Assembly: GCF_046498435.1 (NCBI RefSeq)
Contig: NZ_JAWOAR010000004.1
Span: forward strand, 1-12,448
Direction: 5' to 3'
Length of the DNA stretch: 12,448 nt
Origin: Longimonas sp046498435
GTDB taxonomy: Bacteria > Bacteroidota > Rhodothermia > Rhodothermales > Salinibacteraceae
A model generated the notes under the pieces. It ran no database searches and was not told where the DNA came from. It was given only the letters and a program-made list of their open reading frames with translations. Positions 1-7,889 of the stretch are shown in pieces. The number at the start of each line of letters is the position of its first letter. The first letter of the stretch is position 1. The translations under genes and the position numbers were made by a program.

Positions 1-42
1 TGGAAGTACGTAGCTCCTATTGGCATAATCTGTCGATGTGAG

Positions 43-59
43 GTGGGGAGATGCCCCAC
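43..59. other. Short hairpin upstream of acs
   Basis: A perfect 6-bp inverted repeat (GTGGGG at 43-48, CCCCAC at 54-59) encloses a 5-base loop. No T-tract follows, so it is not a convincing intrinsic terminator. It may belong to the 3' end of a gene lying left of the window or to the acs leader. A role is inferred only. Confidence 0.25.
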
Positions 60-102
60 AGATAAGAGCGCCATCTCATGCCCGAAAAAATCATGTCTCC
101 TC

Positions 103-133
103 TTGACACCGTCTCCACTATTGATTACGTTTC
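103..133 (+). promoter_or_regulatory. Candidate acs promoter
   Basis: TTGACA at 103-108 is followed 17 bases later by TACGTTTC (126-133). This resembles the Bacteroidota -7 consensus TAnnTTTG with one mismatch and is a poor sigma70 -10 box. It lies about 130 bases before the acs start and would leave a long 5' leader. A second TTGACA at 143-148 has no acceptable -10 partner. The assignment rests on pattern matching alone. Confidence 0.3.
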
Positions 134-261
134 GGTAAACAATTGACAAAAGCGCTTCCAGTACGCCATTGAGCGGGGGGTGTTGGAGGCTCTGCTCGGG
201 CTTTCATTACCGAGTAGTAATCAATCGAGATGCTTCCTCAATAGACAGCCAAGATTCGACT

Positions 262-2268
262 ATGAGCAATGAATCTTCTCAGGTAACAGCGGCTTATTCC
301 GGGCGCGACGACATGTATCCGCCGTCTGACGACTTTCGGGCGCGTGCCCATGTCGGGTCGGAGGCCGAATACGAGGCCATGTACCAGCGTTCTATCGACG
401 ATCCCGAGGGCTTCTGGGGCGAGCATGCCAGCCGTATCGACTGGTTCGAGCCGTACGACACCGTCAAAGATGCGTCGTACGAGCCGGGCAATGTCCACAT
501 TCAATGGTACAAAGGCGGAGTGACCAATGCCTGTTACAACGCCATCGACCGGCATGTAGAAAACGGCAAAGGGGATCAGACGGCGATCATCTTTGAGCCG
601 AACGATCCCAATACCGATGAGCCGGAGCCCATCACCTACAGCGACCTGCAGGAGCGCGTGGCGACGTTCGCCAACATCCTGAAATCGCATGGCGTGGAGA
701 AGGGCGACCGCGTAACCATCTACCTGCCCATGATTCCGGAGGCGGCCTATGCGATGCTGGCCTGTGCCCGCATTGGCGCGCCGCACTCGGTGGTCTTTGC
801 CGGGTTCTCGCCCGATGCCCTCGCCGACCGCATCCAGGACTGCGAATCCCACTACCTGATTACCGCCGATGAGGGCAAGCGGGGCACGAAGCGCGTGCCC
901 TTGAAAGACAATGCCGACAAGGCGCTTGAGCAGTGCCCCGACGTTTCCCACACGCTGGTCGTGCAAAACACCGGCGGCGATATTGACTGGGACGACGACC
1001 GCGACGTGTGGTATCACGAGGCGCTCGAAACCGTCGATGCCGACTGCCCCTGCGAGCCAATGGATGCGGAGGATCCGCTCTTCATTCTGTACACCTCGGG
1101 CTCAACGGGCAAACCCAAAGGCGTGCTGCACACCACGGCAGGCTACCTCGTGTACACCAGCATGACGCACGAATACGTCTTCGATTTGCACGACGACGAT
1201 GTCTTCTGGTGCACCGCCGACGTAGGATGGATTACCGGGCACAGCTACATGGTGTACGGCCCGCTCATCAACGGCGGCACGCAAGTGTTCTTTGAGGGCA
1301 CCCCCACCTATCCCGATGCCTCGCGCCTGTGGAATGTGGTCGACAAGCACGACGTGAGCATCTTCTACACCGCGCCAACGGCGATTCGCGCGCTCATGCG
1401 ACAGGGCGAGGAGTTCGTCGAATCGACCGACCGCTCATCGCTGCGCGTGTTGGGCACCGTGGGCGAGCCGATCAATCCGGAGGCCTGGCGCTGGTACTAC
1501 AACGTGATTGGGAATGGCGAATGCCCCATTGTGGATACATGGTGGCAGACTGAAACCGGCGGCATTATGCTGACTGGGCTGCCGGGCGCCGTTCCGCAGA
1601 AGCCAGGATCGGCCGCGAAGCCGTTCTTTGGTATCGAACCACAGGTGCTCGACGGGGCAGGCAACGAACTTGAAGGGGCCTGTGAAGGGCTTCTTGTCAT
1701 CAATGACTCCTGGCCCGGGCAGATGCGCACGGTGTACCGCAACCATGAGCGGTTCCAGAACACGTACTTCTCGCAGTACGCAGGCAAGTACTACACCGGC
1801 GATGGCTGCCGCCGCGACGAAGACGGCTACTACTGGATTACGGGCCGTGTGGATGACGTGCTCAACGTGAGCGGCCACCGCATTGGCACCGCCGAACTCG
1901 AAAGCGCGCTCGTAGCGCACGACCGCGTTGCCGAAGCCGCCGTGGTGGGCTATCCGCACGAGGTGAAAGGCCAGGGCATCTATGCCTACGTCACGCTCAT
2001 CAAGAACGAAGATCCGTCGGATGAACTGCGCGATGAGTTGGTGCAGTACGTGCGCGATCAGATTGGGCCGATTGCCACGCCCGATCACATCCAGTTCTCG
2101 GCCTCGCTGCCGAAGACGCGTTCGGGCAAGATCATGCGCCGCATCATCCGCAAAGTGGCCTCGCAAGAGTTCGACGACCTCGGCGATACCAGCACGCTGG
2201 CTGATCCTGAGGTGGTTGAGGAGCTCATCGAGAAGCGCAAAAGCGTGGACGTGAGCGGCGCGAGCTGA
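262..2268 (+). CDS. acs: Acetyl-CoA synthetase (AMP-forming)
   Basis: The enzyme activates acetate to acetyl-AMP with ATP and then transfers the acetyl group to CoA in the cytosol. The 668-residue product closely follows the textbook Acs sequence. After an N-terminal segment with the EYEAMYQRSIDDPEGFWGE region comes the phosphate-binding motif YTSGSTGKPKG (277-287), the core DTWWQTETGG beginning at D425, whose second Trp is the residue that restricts the pocket to acetate in characterised Acs, the hinge region ITGRVDDVLNVSGHR, and the C-terminal PKTRSGKIMRR with Lys623, the catalytic lysine that Pat-type acetyltransferases modify. The ATG at 262 is preferred over an in-frame ATG at 169 because the extra 31 residues are not Acs-like and the resulting length matches the family (about 650). 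The gene heads a putative acetate uptake block. Nothing looks broken. Confidence 0.97.
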   Translation: MSNESSQVTAAYSGRDDMYPPSDDFRARAHVGSEAEYEAMYQRSIDDPEGFWGEHASRIDWFEPYDTVKDASYEPGNVHIQWYKGGVTNACYNAIDRHVENGKGDQTAIIFEPNDPNTDEPEPITYSDLQERVATFANILKSHGVEKGDRVTIYLPMIPEAAYAMLACARIGAPHSVVFAGFSPDALADRIQDCESHYLITADEGKRGTKRVPLKDNADKALEQCPDVSHTLVVQNTGGDIDWDDDRDVWYHEALETVDADCPCEPMDAEDPLFILYTSGSTGKPKGVLHTTAGYLVYTSMTHEYVFDLHDDDVFWCTADVGWITGHSYMVYGPLINGGTQVFFEGTPTYPDASRLWNVVDKHDVSIFYTAPTAIRALMRQGEEFVESTDRSSLRVLGTVGEPINPEAWRWYYNVIGNGECPIVDTWWQTETGGIMLTGLPGAVPQKPGSAAKPFFGIEPQVLDGAGNELEGACEGLLVINDSWPGQMRTVYRNHERFQNTYFSQYAGKYYTGDGCRRDEDGYYWITGRVDDVLNVSGHRIGTAELESALVAHDRVAEAAVVGYPHEVKGQGIYAYVTLIKNEDPSDELRDELVQYVRDQIGPIATPDHIQFSASLPKTRSGKIMRRIIRKVASQEFDDLGDTSTLADPEVVEELIEKRKSVDVSGAS

Positions 2269-2286
2269 CGGCCGTCGCTGTGTCGC

Positions 2287-2338
2287 TCAGGGGATGCGCA
2301 GGCGCACGTTCGATGCGATAATCTGCGCATCCTCCTGA
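2287..2338. terminator. Long hairpin just downstream of acs
   Basis: An inverted repeat of 15 against 16 bases (2287-2301 and 2323-2338), with a single bulged base, encloses a 21-base loop that contains a smaller CGCA/TGCG stem. It starts 18 bases after the acs stop codon. The stem is strong and GC-rich, but no T-tract follows on either strand. It could be a factor-assisted terminator, an mRNA 3'-end stabiliser, or a REP-like dispersed element. The position favours a role at the acs transcript end. Confidence 0.5.
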
Positions 2339-2374
2339 ACTTCTACCTTGCCCCCACAACCACCGAACGCCCAG

Positions 2375-2456
2375 CCTGGGGATGGAGCCCGTGGGCTGAG
2401 CGCTCGAAAAAAACCAACCATCGACGCCCTGGGGATGGAGCCCCATTACCGGCGTC
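2375..2456. repeat. Two copies of a structured intergenic repeat
   Basis: The 16-mer CCTGGGGATGGAGCCC occurs at 2375-2390 and again at 2428-2443, 53 bases apart. Each copy can fold with an inner G-run/C-run stem around an ATGGAG loop. Each also has its own outer stem: CAGCC (2372-2376) with GGCTG (2394-2398) for the first, GACGCC (2423-2428) with GGCGTC (2451-2456) for the second. A conserved core with different but self-complementary flanks is typical of REP-type elements. An A7 run (2407-2413) separates the copies. The rest of the 342-base gap between acs and the porin gene shows nothing else convincing. Confidence 0.55.
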
Positions 2457-2522
2457 AACAGAACGCAGAATGAATCCGAGGGCGCATGTGCGTAAAACAG
2501 CGCACGAACGCATGGAGGATAG

Positions 2523-2585
2523 ATGGAGCTATCGCCCATGCCGAAGCGCACGCTCGGTTCGATTCTGCTGCATGTGATCGACTGA
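2523..2585 (+). CDS. Possible 20-residue leader peptide
   Basis: An ATG at 2523 is preceded by GGAGG (2514-2518), one of the few good Shine-Dalgarno-like sequences in the window. It opens a 20-codon frame, MELSPMPKRTLGSILLHVID, ending at TGA 2583-2585, 25 bases before the porin start. No family is recognised. It may be a chance frame; its only support is the ribosome-binding-like sequence and its position in the porin leader. Confidence 0.15.
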   Translation: MELSPMPKRTLGSILLHVID

Positions 2586-2610
2586 CCTGATGACCTAATG
2601 CAACCATGCC

Positions 2611-3837
2611 ATGGACCACACACACAGACCCCGAACGTCTGCTCTATGGAGCAGTTTCTGCGCGCTTCTGCTTCTTGCCAGTGGCTTAATACTTGTACCC
2701 TCGGAGGCACAGGCCCAGTCGTTTGACCTGAGCGGCTTTGTGAAGTCGGAGTACCTGTACGACTCGCGACAGGTGGTTTCAGCCCGCGAAGGCGAGTTCC
2801 ACCTGTATCCAGCGCCCGATTCGGACGAGACCGATGTGAGTAATCTTGGCTCGTTCCAGTTCTTCTCGCGCTTGGGGCTGGGCATTGGCGACCTGCCTGA
2901 TGTACTTGATGGGGAGGTGTCAGGTTACTTCGAGACCGATTTCTTCGGCGCGTCCGATGCCAACGTGAGTACGCTACGCCTGCGCCGCGCTTTTGCCAAG
3001 ATCGCGTGGGACGACCGCGAGGTGCTGTTTGGCCAGGAGTGGTCGCCCCTCTTTACCGTGGCCTCGTTCCCGCGCACCATTGCCACCACCACCGGCGCTC
3101 CGTTTCAGCCGTTTGCGCGTCAACCCCAGATCCGCTTTACCTACAAGCCCGGCAGCTTTCACCTGATTGGCATTACCGCCTGGCAGCGCGATGCCTTCGC
3201 TGATATTGCGTTCGACGATGTGTCAGGCATCAAACAGCAGCAACAGTCGGGCCTTCCGGCGCTGCATGCCCACGCGCAGTACCACGGCGAAAATGTGATG
3301 TTGGGCGCTGGGGCCTACTTCAAAGCGCTACGCCCGATCATTACCGAAGACCGCTTTACCACGGGCGCCGGACAAGCCTACGCCACCATTACCTCCGATG
3401 CAGCTACCATCCGGGCCAAAGCCACCTACGGCGCCAGCCTGTCTGACCACCTGATGACGGGCGGTTACGTCTACAACGAGGTCGAGAACGACTTCTACCC
3501 GCTCGATCTCCTGTCAACGTGGATCGACATTGATGGCACCGGCACGCTGGCTCCGGGGTTATTTGCGGGCTACCTCACCAACGAAGGCAGCAGCGACGAG
3601 GTCGGCACGGCCAGCGCATTGACGCCGGCGGCACGCAGCGCCAACATCGATTACGTGTGGCGCGTGGCACCGCGGCTTTCGCTCAACTACGAGGCGCTGC
3701 GCTTTGCCTTTGAGTTGGAGGTGACCTCGGCCCGCTACGCCAGCAGTTTCGACGACAACTACGCTCCCAACCCTGCAGACGGCGACGACCCCGTTACCAA
3801 TGTGCGGGGCAATTTTTCGGTGTTTCTCTCCTTCTGA
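2611..3837 (+). CDS. Outer-membrane beta-barrel, DcaP-like porin
   Basis: This 408-residue protein begins with a Sec signal peptide: basic start, hydrophobic core at about residues 12-29, and a likely cleavage after Ala35 in SEAQA|QS. The mature part has alternating short hydrophobic/polar strands, the segment ETDFFG, an LRLRRAFAKI strand and FGQEWSPLF near residue 140. These are reminiscent of DcaP-like trimeric porins that pass small carboxylates. The last residue is Phe, in the strand FSVFLSF, as expected for BAM-inserted barrels. It lies between acs and the symporter genes on the same strand, so it probably supplies the outer-membrane step for the same substrate. The family assignment is from recollection of sequence pattern; barrel and export signals are visible directly. 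The substrate is inferred. Confidence 0.75.
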   Translation: MDHTHRPRTSALWSSFCALLLLASGLILVPSEAQAQSFDLSGFVKSEYLYDSRQVVSAREGEFHLYPAPDSDETDVSNLGSFQFFSRLGLGIGDLPDVLDGEVSGYFETDFFGASDANVSTLRLRRAFAKIAWDDREVLFGQEWSPLFTVASFPRTIATTTGAPFQPFARQPQIRFTYKPGSFHLIGITAWQRDAFADIAFDDVSGIKQQQQSGLPALHAHAQYHGENVMLGAGAYFKALRPIITEDRFTTGAGQAYATITSDAATIRAKATYGASLSDHLMTGGYVYNEVENDFYPLDLLSTWIDIDGTGTLAPGLFAGYLTNEGSSDEVGTASALTPAARSANIDYVWRVAPRLSLNYEALRFAFELEVTSARYASSFDDNYAPNPADGDDPVTNVRGNFSVFLSF

Positions 3838-3956
3838 TGGGACGCGTTTCCATCTGTTATGCTGCTGCCAGACTCCGCAGCTACCGCGCTGCCTGATATC
3901 CCCCCTGATGTATCTCCTAATACACACCACCTTACCAACCCAACCGACTGACTGTC

Positions 3957-4259
3957 ATGGCTGACTCTGCTCCTGAAATCGACCGCGAAACGTACTGGCG
4001 AACGCTTATGCAGCGTACGCTTATTCTGCTGGTCGTGTGGTTTATTACCGGCTTTGTGCTAAGTATCTTTTTAGCAGAAACGCTTAACTCCATTAACTTT
4101 GGCGGGATTCCTTTTGGGTTCTGGATGGCTCAACAAGGTAGCATCTTCGTCTTTGTGAGCCTGGTGCTCATCTACGCTATTGCTACCGGACAGCTGGATA
4201 AGCAGGCCGGTGTTGAAGAAGACGGGGACTCGGCCTCAACACCGGGTGCGTCCCACTAA
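3957..4259 (+). CDS. DUF4212 symporter small subunit
   Basis: This 100-residue inner-membrane protein belongs to the DUF4212 family, the small partner of VC_2705-type sodium:solute symporters. The family pattern is clear: an N-terminal YWR (13-15), a first membrane helix at about 20-40, the connecting segment ending in GIPFGFWMAQQGS (50-62), a second helix at about 63-77, and an LD pair just after it. The C-terminal tail is acidic and probably cytoplasmic. The large subunit starts 49 bases downstream, which fits co-transcription and a two-component transporter. No Shine-Dalgarno sequence precedes the ATG, as is usual in Bacteroidota. The 119-base gap upstream holds only a short GCTGC/GCAGC stem. 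Confidence 0.9.
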   Translation: MADSAPEIDRETYWRTLMQRTLILLVVWFITGFVLSIFLAETLNSINFGGIPFGFWMAQQGSIFVFVSLVLIYAIATGQLDKQAGVEEDGDSASTPGASH

Positions 4260-4308
4260 TCGATCATGCTGCCTCTGCTTTTCCTGCTAAATAGATAAAT
4301 TTATACCT

Positions 4309-6045
4309 ATGGGTATTCTTGGTTGGACTACATTCTGGGTCATTGCGACCTTCTCACTATACATTGGCATCGCCATCTGGAGCCGTGTGACGAGCACCAA
4401 AGGCTTTTACGTGGCTGGGCAGGGCGTGCCTACCGTAGCCAACGGCATGGCGGTTGGGGCCGACTGGATGAGCGCCGCCAGTTTCATCTCCATGGCGGGG
4501 CTGGTCTCGTTTATGGGATTCGACGGCTCGGTCTATCTCATGGGATGGACCGGCGGCTACGTGCTCCTGGCCATCTTACTGGCGCCGTTCCTGCGTAAGT
4601 TTGGCGAGTACACCGTGCCCGACTTCGTGGGCAAACGGTATTACTCGAACTATGCTCGCGTCATTGCCGCCATCGCTGCCATCTTCGTTTCGTTCACGTA
4701 CGTAGCGGGGCAGATGCGCGGCGTCGGCGTCGTCTTTAGCCGGTTCCTGGGCGAGCTGGTCGAGCCACTGGCTGCCGGACTTGGGGTGGAGGTCATTACC
4801 ATTGGCGTCGTTATCGGGATGGCCATCGTTGCCACGTACGCGGTGCTGGGTGGCATGAAAGGCATCACCTATACGCAGGTCGCGCAGTACTGCGTGCTCA
4901 TTGTAGCGTACACCATTCCGGCCGTCGCTATCGGCTACTCGATGACCGGGAGCCCGATTCCGCACATTGCGATGGGCGAGGTCTTGCCTGCGCTCGACGG
5001 CTTGCAGCAAGAGCTGGGGCTCGATATGTACAGTGGGCCCTTTGCCAACTTATCGATGCTTAATGTCTTTGCCATCACCTTCGTGCTGATGGTGGGCACA
5101 GCGGGGCTCCCACACGTGATTGTGCGATTCTACACGGTAAAGACGGTGAAGAGCGCCCGCTGGTCGGCGTTGTGGGCCATCGTGTTCATCGCCATTCTGT
5201 ACACCATTGCCCCGGCGGTAGCCATGTTCTCGCGCTACGAGATCTTGCAATCGTTCTCGGATCTTGGAGCCATGGGCATGCTCGAAAGTCCGCGCACCAG
5301 CTGGGTGCAAACCTGGGCAGCTACCGGACTCATCGAAACGGGACAGTGGAGCGAGGGGATGTCGGCCAACGCGCTGCTCAACACCATCGATCGCGACATC
5401 ATTGTGCTGGCCACGCCCGAAATCGCGAACCTGTCGCCGTGGGTGGTGGGGCTGGTTGCTGCGGGTGGACTCGCGGCGGCGCTCTCCACAGCCTCGGGCC
5501 TCATGCTCGTCATTAGCTCCTCGCTTGCGCACGACGTGTACGGCGAGATCATCAACCCCGATGCTTCTGAGCAGAAGCGCCTTAAGGTGGGACGCGGTAT
5601 CATTCTCGTGGCGATCATTGGAGCGGGTTTGCTTGGTATCTATCCGCTGGGCTTCGTGGCCGAGGTGGTTGCCTTTGCCTTTGGATTGGCCGCGGCCAGC
5701 TTCTTCCCCGTGCTTGTGCTTGGCATCTTCTGGAAGCGATGCAACAAAGAGGGCGCCATCGCGGGCATCGTAACGGGGCTCAGCTTCACGTTTATCATGA
5801 TCATCCTGATGCGTGCCCACGTTGCCCTGGCCGAGTTTGGCGTGTCGGAGCCGGTCTTTGAGACCTTCTTAGGCATCAACGCACAGGGAATTGGACTCGT
5901 TGGCATGATTCTGAACTTCGTTGTGACATACGTCGTGACGATGTCAACGGCCCCGCCGCCGCAAGAGGTGCAAGATCTGGTCGAGCAGATTCGCTACCCG
6001 CGTACCCTCACGAAAGAGGAGCTCGGCGAAGCAACTTCTAACTAA
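4309..6045 (+). CDS. Sodium:solute symporter large subunit, VC_2705 type
   Basis: This 578-residue, roughly 13-helix protein of the SSS (PutP/SGLT, LeuT-fold) family imports a small organic acid, most likely acetate, with Na+. Visible hallmarks are the first-helix break with ADWMSAASF (51-59), where Asp52 matches PutP Asp55, and the SSS signature GTAGLPHVIVRFYTVKTVK. Helix 8 carries LSTASGLMLVISSSLAHDVY, where Ser393-Thr394 correspond to the PutP Na+ ligands Ser340-Thr341. Cytoplasmic ends and membrane helices alternate through to a short polar tail. It follows the DUF4212 subunit and shares the cluster with acs, which is common for acetate permeases of this type. The leader just before the ATG is AT-rich (4288-4308) without a Shine-Dalgarno sequence. 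A strong terminator lies 26 bases past the stop. The substrate is inferred from context. Confidence 0.93.
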   Translation: MGILGWTTFWVIATFSLYIGIAIWSRVTSTKGFYVAGQGVPTVANGMAVGADWMSAASFISMAGLVSFMGFDGSVYLMGWTGGYVLLAILLAPFLRKFGEYTVPDFVGKRYYSNYARVIAAIAAIFVSFTYVAGQMRGVGVVFSRFLGELVEPLAAGLGVEVITIGVVIGMAIVATYAVLGGMKGITYTQVAQYCVLIVAYTIPAVAIGYSMTGSPIPHIAMGEVLPALDGLQQELGLDMYSGPFANLSMLNVFAITFVLMVGTAGLPHVIVRFYTVKTVKSARWSALWAIVFIAILYTIAPAVAMFSRYEILQSFSDLGAMGMLESPRTSWVQTWAATGLIETGQWSEGMSANALLNTIDRDIIVLATPEIANLSPWVVGLVAAGGLAAALSTASGLMLVISSSLAHDVYGEIINPDASEQKRLKVGRGIILVAIIGAGLLGIYPLGFVAEVVAFAFGLAAASFFPVLVLGIFWKRCNKEGAIAGIVTGLSFTFIMIILMRAHVALAEFGVSEPVFETFLGINAQGIGLVGMILNFVVTYVVTMSTAPPPQEVQDLVEQIRYPRTLTKEELGEATSN

Positions 6046-6070
6046 CGGGATACAACGTACCACACACAGG

Positions 6071-6106
6071 CGGCGCAAGGGGCAGGGAGCCTCTTGCGCC
6101 GTTTTT
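6071..6106 (+). terminator. Intrinsic terminator of the transporter operon
   Basis: A perfect 9-bp stem (CGGCGCAAG at 6071-6079, CTTGCGCCG at 6093-6101), extended by weaker inner pairs, is followed immediately by TTTTT (6102-6106). It lies 25 bases after the symporter stop and before the start of the next gene. This is the clearest rho-independent terminator in the window. Confidence 0.9.
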
Positions 6107-6147
6107 CGTGCAACCCAAGCGGTCTTCTGTCTGAATCTTGTTGCTTT

Positions 6148-7368
6148 ATGTCCCAATCTCGTCTCGGATGCGGCACCCATCTGCTCATTGCGTTTGGGTT
6201 GTTTGTTGTTGCGGTAAGCGTCATTGCCTATCAGAACCGCGATACCGTGTCTATGATGTGGGCGAACGTAACGGCAATGAACGAAGGCATGAACCTGACC
6301 GAGGAGCTTCGCTATCCCGAAGATGTGCTCGACTACATCGAAGCGCACCCCGAAACGGTGTCGCTTGTGGCGTACACCATTGGGCAGGAAGACGACGGCA
6401 TCGAGTTCGACACCGAGACTACGCGTCCGCTTGTAAACCTATCAAATGTCGCGGTGGTGGTCGCGTACGCCGAGGCCGTTGCGGAGGGGGCGTTGGATGC
6501 CTCGGCGCGCGTGCCTGTTGCCGAGGTAAGCCGCCGCGCCCTGCCCGGCGTGAATGAGCAGCCCCACGAGCGCACTCTCGACCGCTGGACCGAAGCCAAC
6601 CGCATCGATGCCGACAGTACCATCGCGGTGTCCGATATCGCCGAGGCGGTAGCACAGCACAACGACGATGCGGCACTCGACTGGCTGATCGACCGGCTTG
6701 GCGCTGAGGCCATTCAGGCACAGACCGAGGCGTTGGGTTGGCCCTCTGCCGCAACGCCTGTACCGAAGAGCGGGCTCTATCTCGAATGGGCCGAAGTTGG
6801 GTCGGCCCTTCGCGACGGGGGCAGCGATTCCCTACCCACTATTGAGCAGACGGCCTTCCACGAGGCCGCAACGCGCTATGCGAGCGATTCTACCTATGCC
6901 CGTGAGATTCGAAAGACGTTCCGCACTCGCGGCACTAACCTGACGCTGCGCGACCAGCGCCGCATGGCACAAGAAACACTTCCTCGGGCCTCCGCAGCCA
7001 ATATTGCACGCACCTTTGCCGATATGGCACAGGCTACGACCAATGAACCCATGGCGGCAACCTATGCGCTGCTCGACCGCTCGACCGGCATCGACACGCT
7101 GAGCACGGGCGTGCAGCGCGTAGCCTCGAAAGGAGGCGCCATGCCCGGCGTCATTAGCTTTGCTGGCGTTGCGCACTACGCCGACGAACGCCCGCCGCGC
7201 GTGGTGGTGCTCAGTATGGAAGAGATGCCACTCGCTGTGTTCTACCACGTGTTGCAGTCTGGGTTAGACCAGGGGTTGGCGCTTCGCTTACTGGGCGATG
7301 ATGCCTTCTTTGAGGACGCACGCGAGCGCTTGGATGCCAGCACATCGGGCACGGAATCAGCACCATAA
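6148..7368 (+). CDS. Membrane-anchored class A beta-lactamase-like protein lacking SxxK
   Basis: This 406-residue protein has an N-terminal membrane anchor (about 12-28) and an exported domain resembling serine hydrolases of the beta-lactamase/D,D-peptidase fold. The helix that normally carries SxxK aligns as RPLVNLSNVAVVVAYAEAV, so Ser-x-x-Lys becomes Asn97-Leu-Ser-Asn100; no SxxK occurs anywhere in the protein. The SDN loop aligns with HNDDAALDWLIDRLG, where Ser is replaced by Asn172. The third motif survives as Lys328-Gly-Gly in SKGGAMPGV. A peptidoglycan-binding or regulatory pseudoenzyme is therefore more likely than an active hydrolase. The ATG at 6148 is chosen because a TTG at 6094 lies inside the terminator and adds no anchor-like sequence. 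It starts 41 bases after that terminator, with no clear promoter visible. Confidence 0.8.
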   Translation: MSQSRLGCGTHLLIAFGLFVVAVSVIAYQNRDTVSMMWANVTAMNEGMNLTEELRYPEDVLDYIEAHPETVSLVAYTIGQEDDGIEFDTETTRPLVNLSNVAVVVAYAEAVAEGALDASARVPVAEVSRRALPGVNEQPHERTLDRWTEANRIDADSTIAVSDIAEAVAQHNDDAALDWLIDRLGAEAIQAQTEALGWPSAATPVPKSGLYLEWAEVGSALRDGGSDSLPTIEQTAFHEAATRYASDSTYAREIRKTFRTRGTNLTLRDQRRMAQETLPRASAANIARTFADMAQATTNEPMAATYALLDRSTGIDTLSTGVQRVASKGGAMPGVISFAGVAHYADERPPRVVVLSMEEMPLAVFYHVLQSGLDQGLALRLLGDDAFFEDARERLDASTSGTESAP

Positions 7369-7619
7369 TAATCAGCTCCTCATGCTTCGTTGTTGGGTCG
7401 AGGTATGGATAGATAATACCAAATCCGGCGAAGTCATTGCGGTGTCCAGCACCATCTCCACAAAATAAGTCATCCAGATCCTGAATCGAGTGCAAGACAG
7501 GCAAGGCCCCCCTGGTGCCGCTGATCCGGAGCCGAGCGAAGCGAGGGCCGAAGGTCATGCCTGTGGTACGCACGCAGTAACCCATGCCTGCGGTCTACAG
7601 CTCAATCCCCAGCGTTGCC

Positions 7620-7650
7620 CCCCACACCATAACAACGCATGCGGATTTGG
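7620..7650 (+). repeat. 31-bp direct repeat, copy 1
   Basis: This copy runs from CCCCACACCA to GCGGATTTGG and matches the copy at 7763-7793 at 28 of 31 positions. It ends with the GGATTTGG core shared with the flanking 13-bp inverted repeat. Confidence 0.7.
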
Positions 7651-7762
7651 CGCGCTGCACGCTTTGTGGCCATACTTGTGAGGCTGCTGCCCTGCTCTGG
7701 ATCCCAGATCTCCGTTCGCAAGCTCACTGCGTCCGGGATGACGTTCGGGGGCTAAGCGCCTC

Positions 7763-7793
7763 CCCCACACCACAACCAGGCATGCGGATTTGG
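7763..7793 (+). repeat. 31-bp direct repeat, copy 2
   Basis: Second copy of the 31-bp repeat, offset by 143 bases from the first. The three differences are at repeat positions 11, 15 and 17. It runs on into TATAA, making it closer than copy 1 to the terminal inverted repeat sequence. Confidence 0.7.
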
Positions 7794-7889
7794 TATAAAC
7801 GAGTAAGGGCGAACAACATCCATCCTTTCGTACATCCATACGTCCATCCTCACACGAGGCCGACTGACGAAGTAAATCCAGTGTGGTGC

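Noticed and set aside
169..261. In-frame upstream start of acs at 169
   Set aside because: The added 31 residues are unlike Acs N-termini, and length and start context favour the ATG at 262.
238..1017. Long minus-strand open frame (259 residues) inside acs
   Set aside because: Antisense shadow of a GC-rich gene; no domain, and the plus-strand gene is certain.
1435..2166. Long minus-strand open frame (243 residues) inside acs
   Set aside because: Same reason: antisense shadow of Acs codons.
2287..2400. Minus-strand reading ending QEDAQIIASNVRLRIP, possible tail of a convergent gene remnant
   Set aside because: It coincides with the long palindrome after acs, runs back into the repeat units, and has no recognisable domain; more simply explained as structured spacer.
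5050..5820. 256-residue minus-strand open frame inside the symporter
   Set aside because: His/Arg-rich antisense shadow of membrane-helix codons.
6094..6147. TTG start for the beta-lactamase-like gene
   Set aside because: It lies within the intrinsic terminator hairpin, and the ATG at 6148 gives a proper N-terminal anchor.
7817..7850. Tandem ACATCCA/ACGTCCA units, possible CRISPR or microsatellite
   Set aside because: Units are only 7-9 bases, degenerate and without spacers; at most a short low-complexity run.
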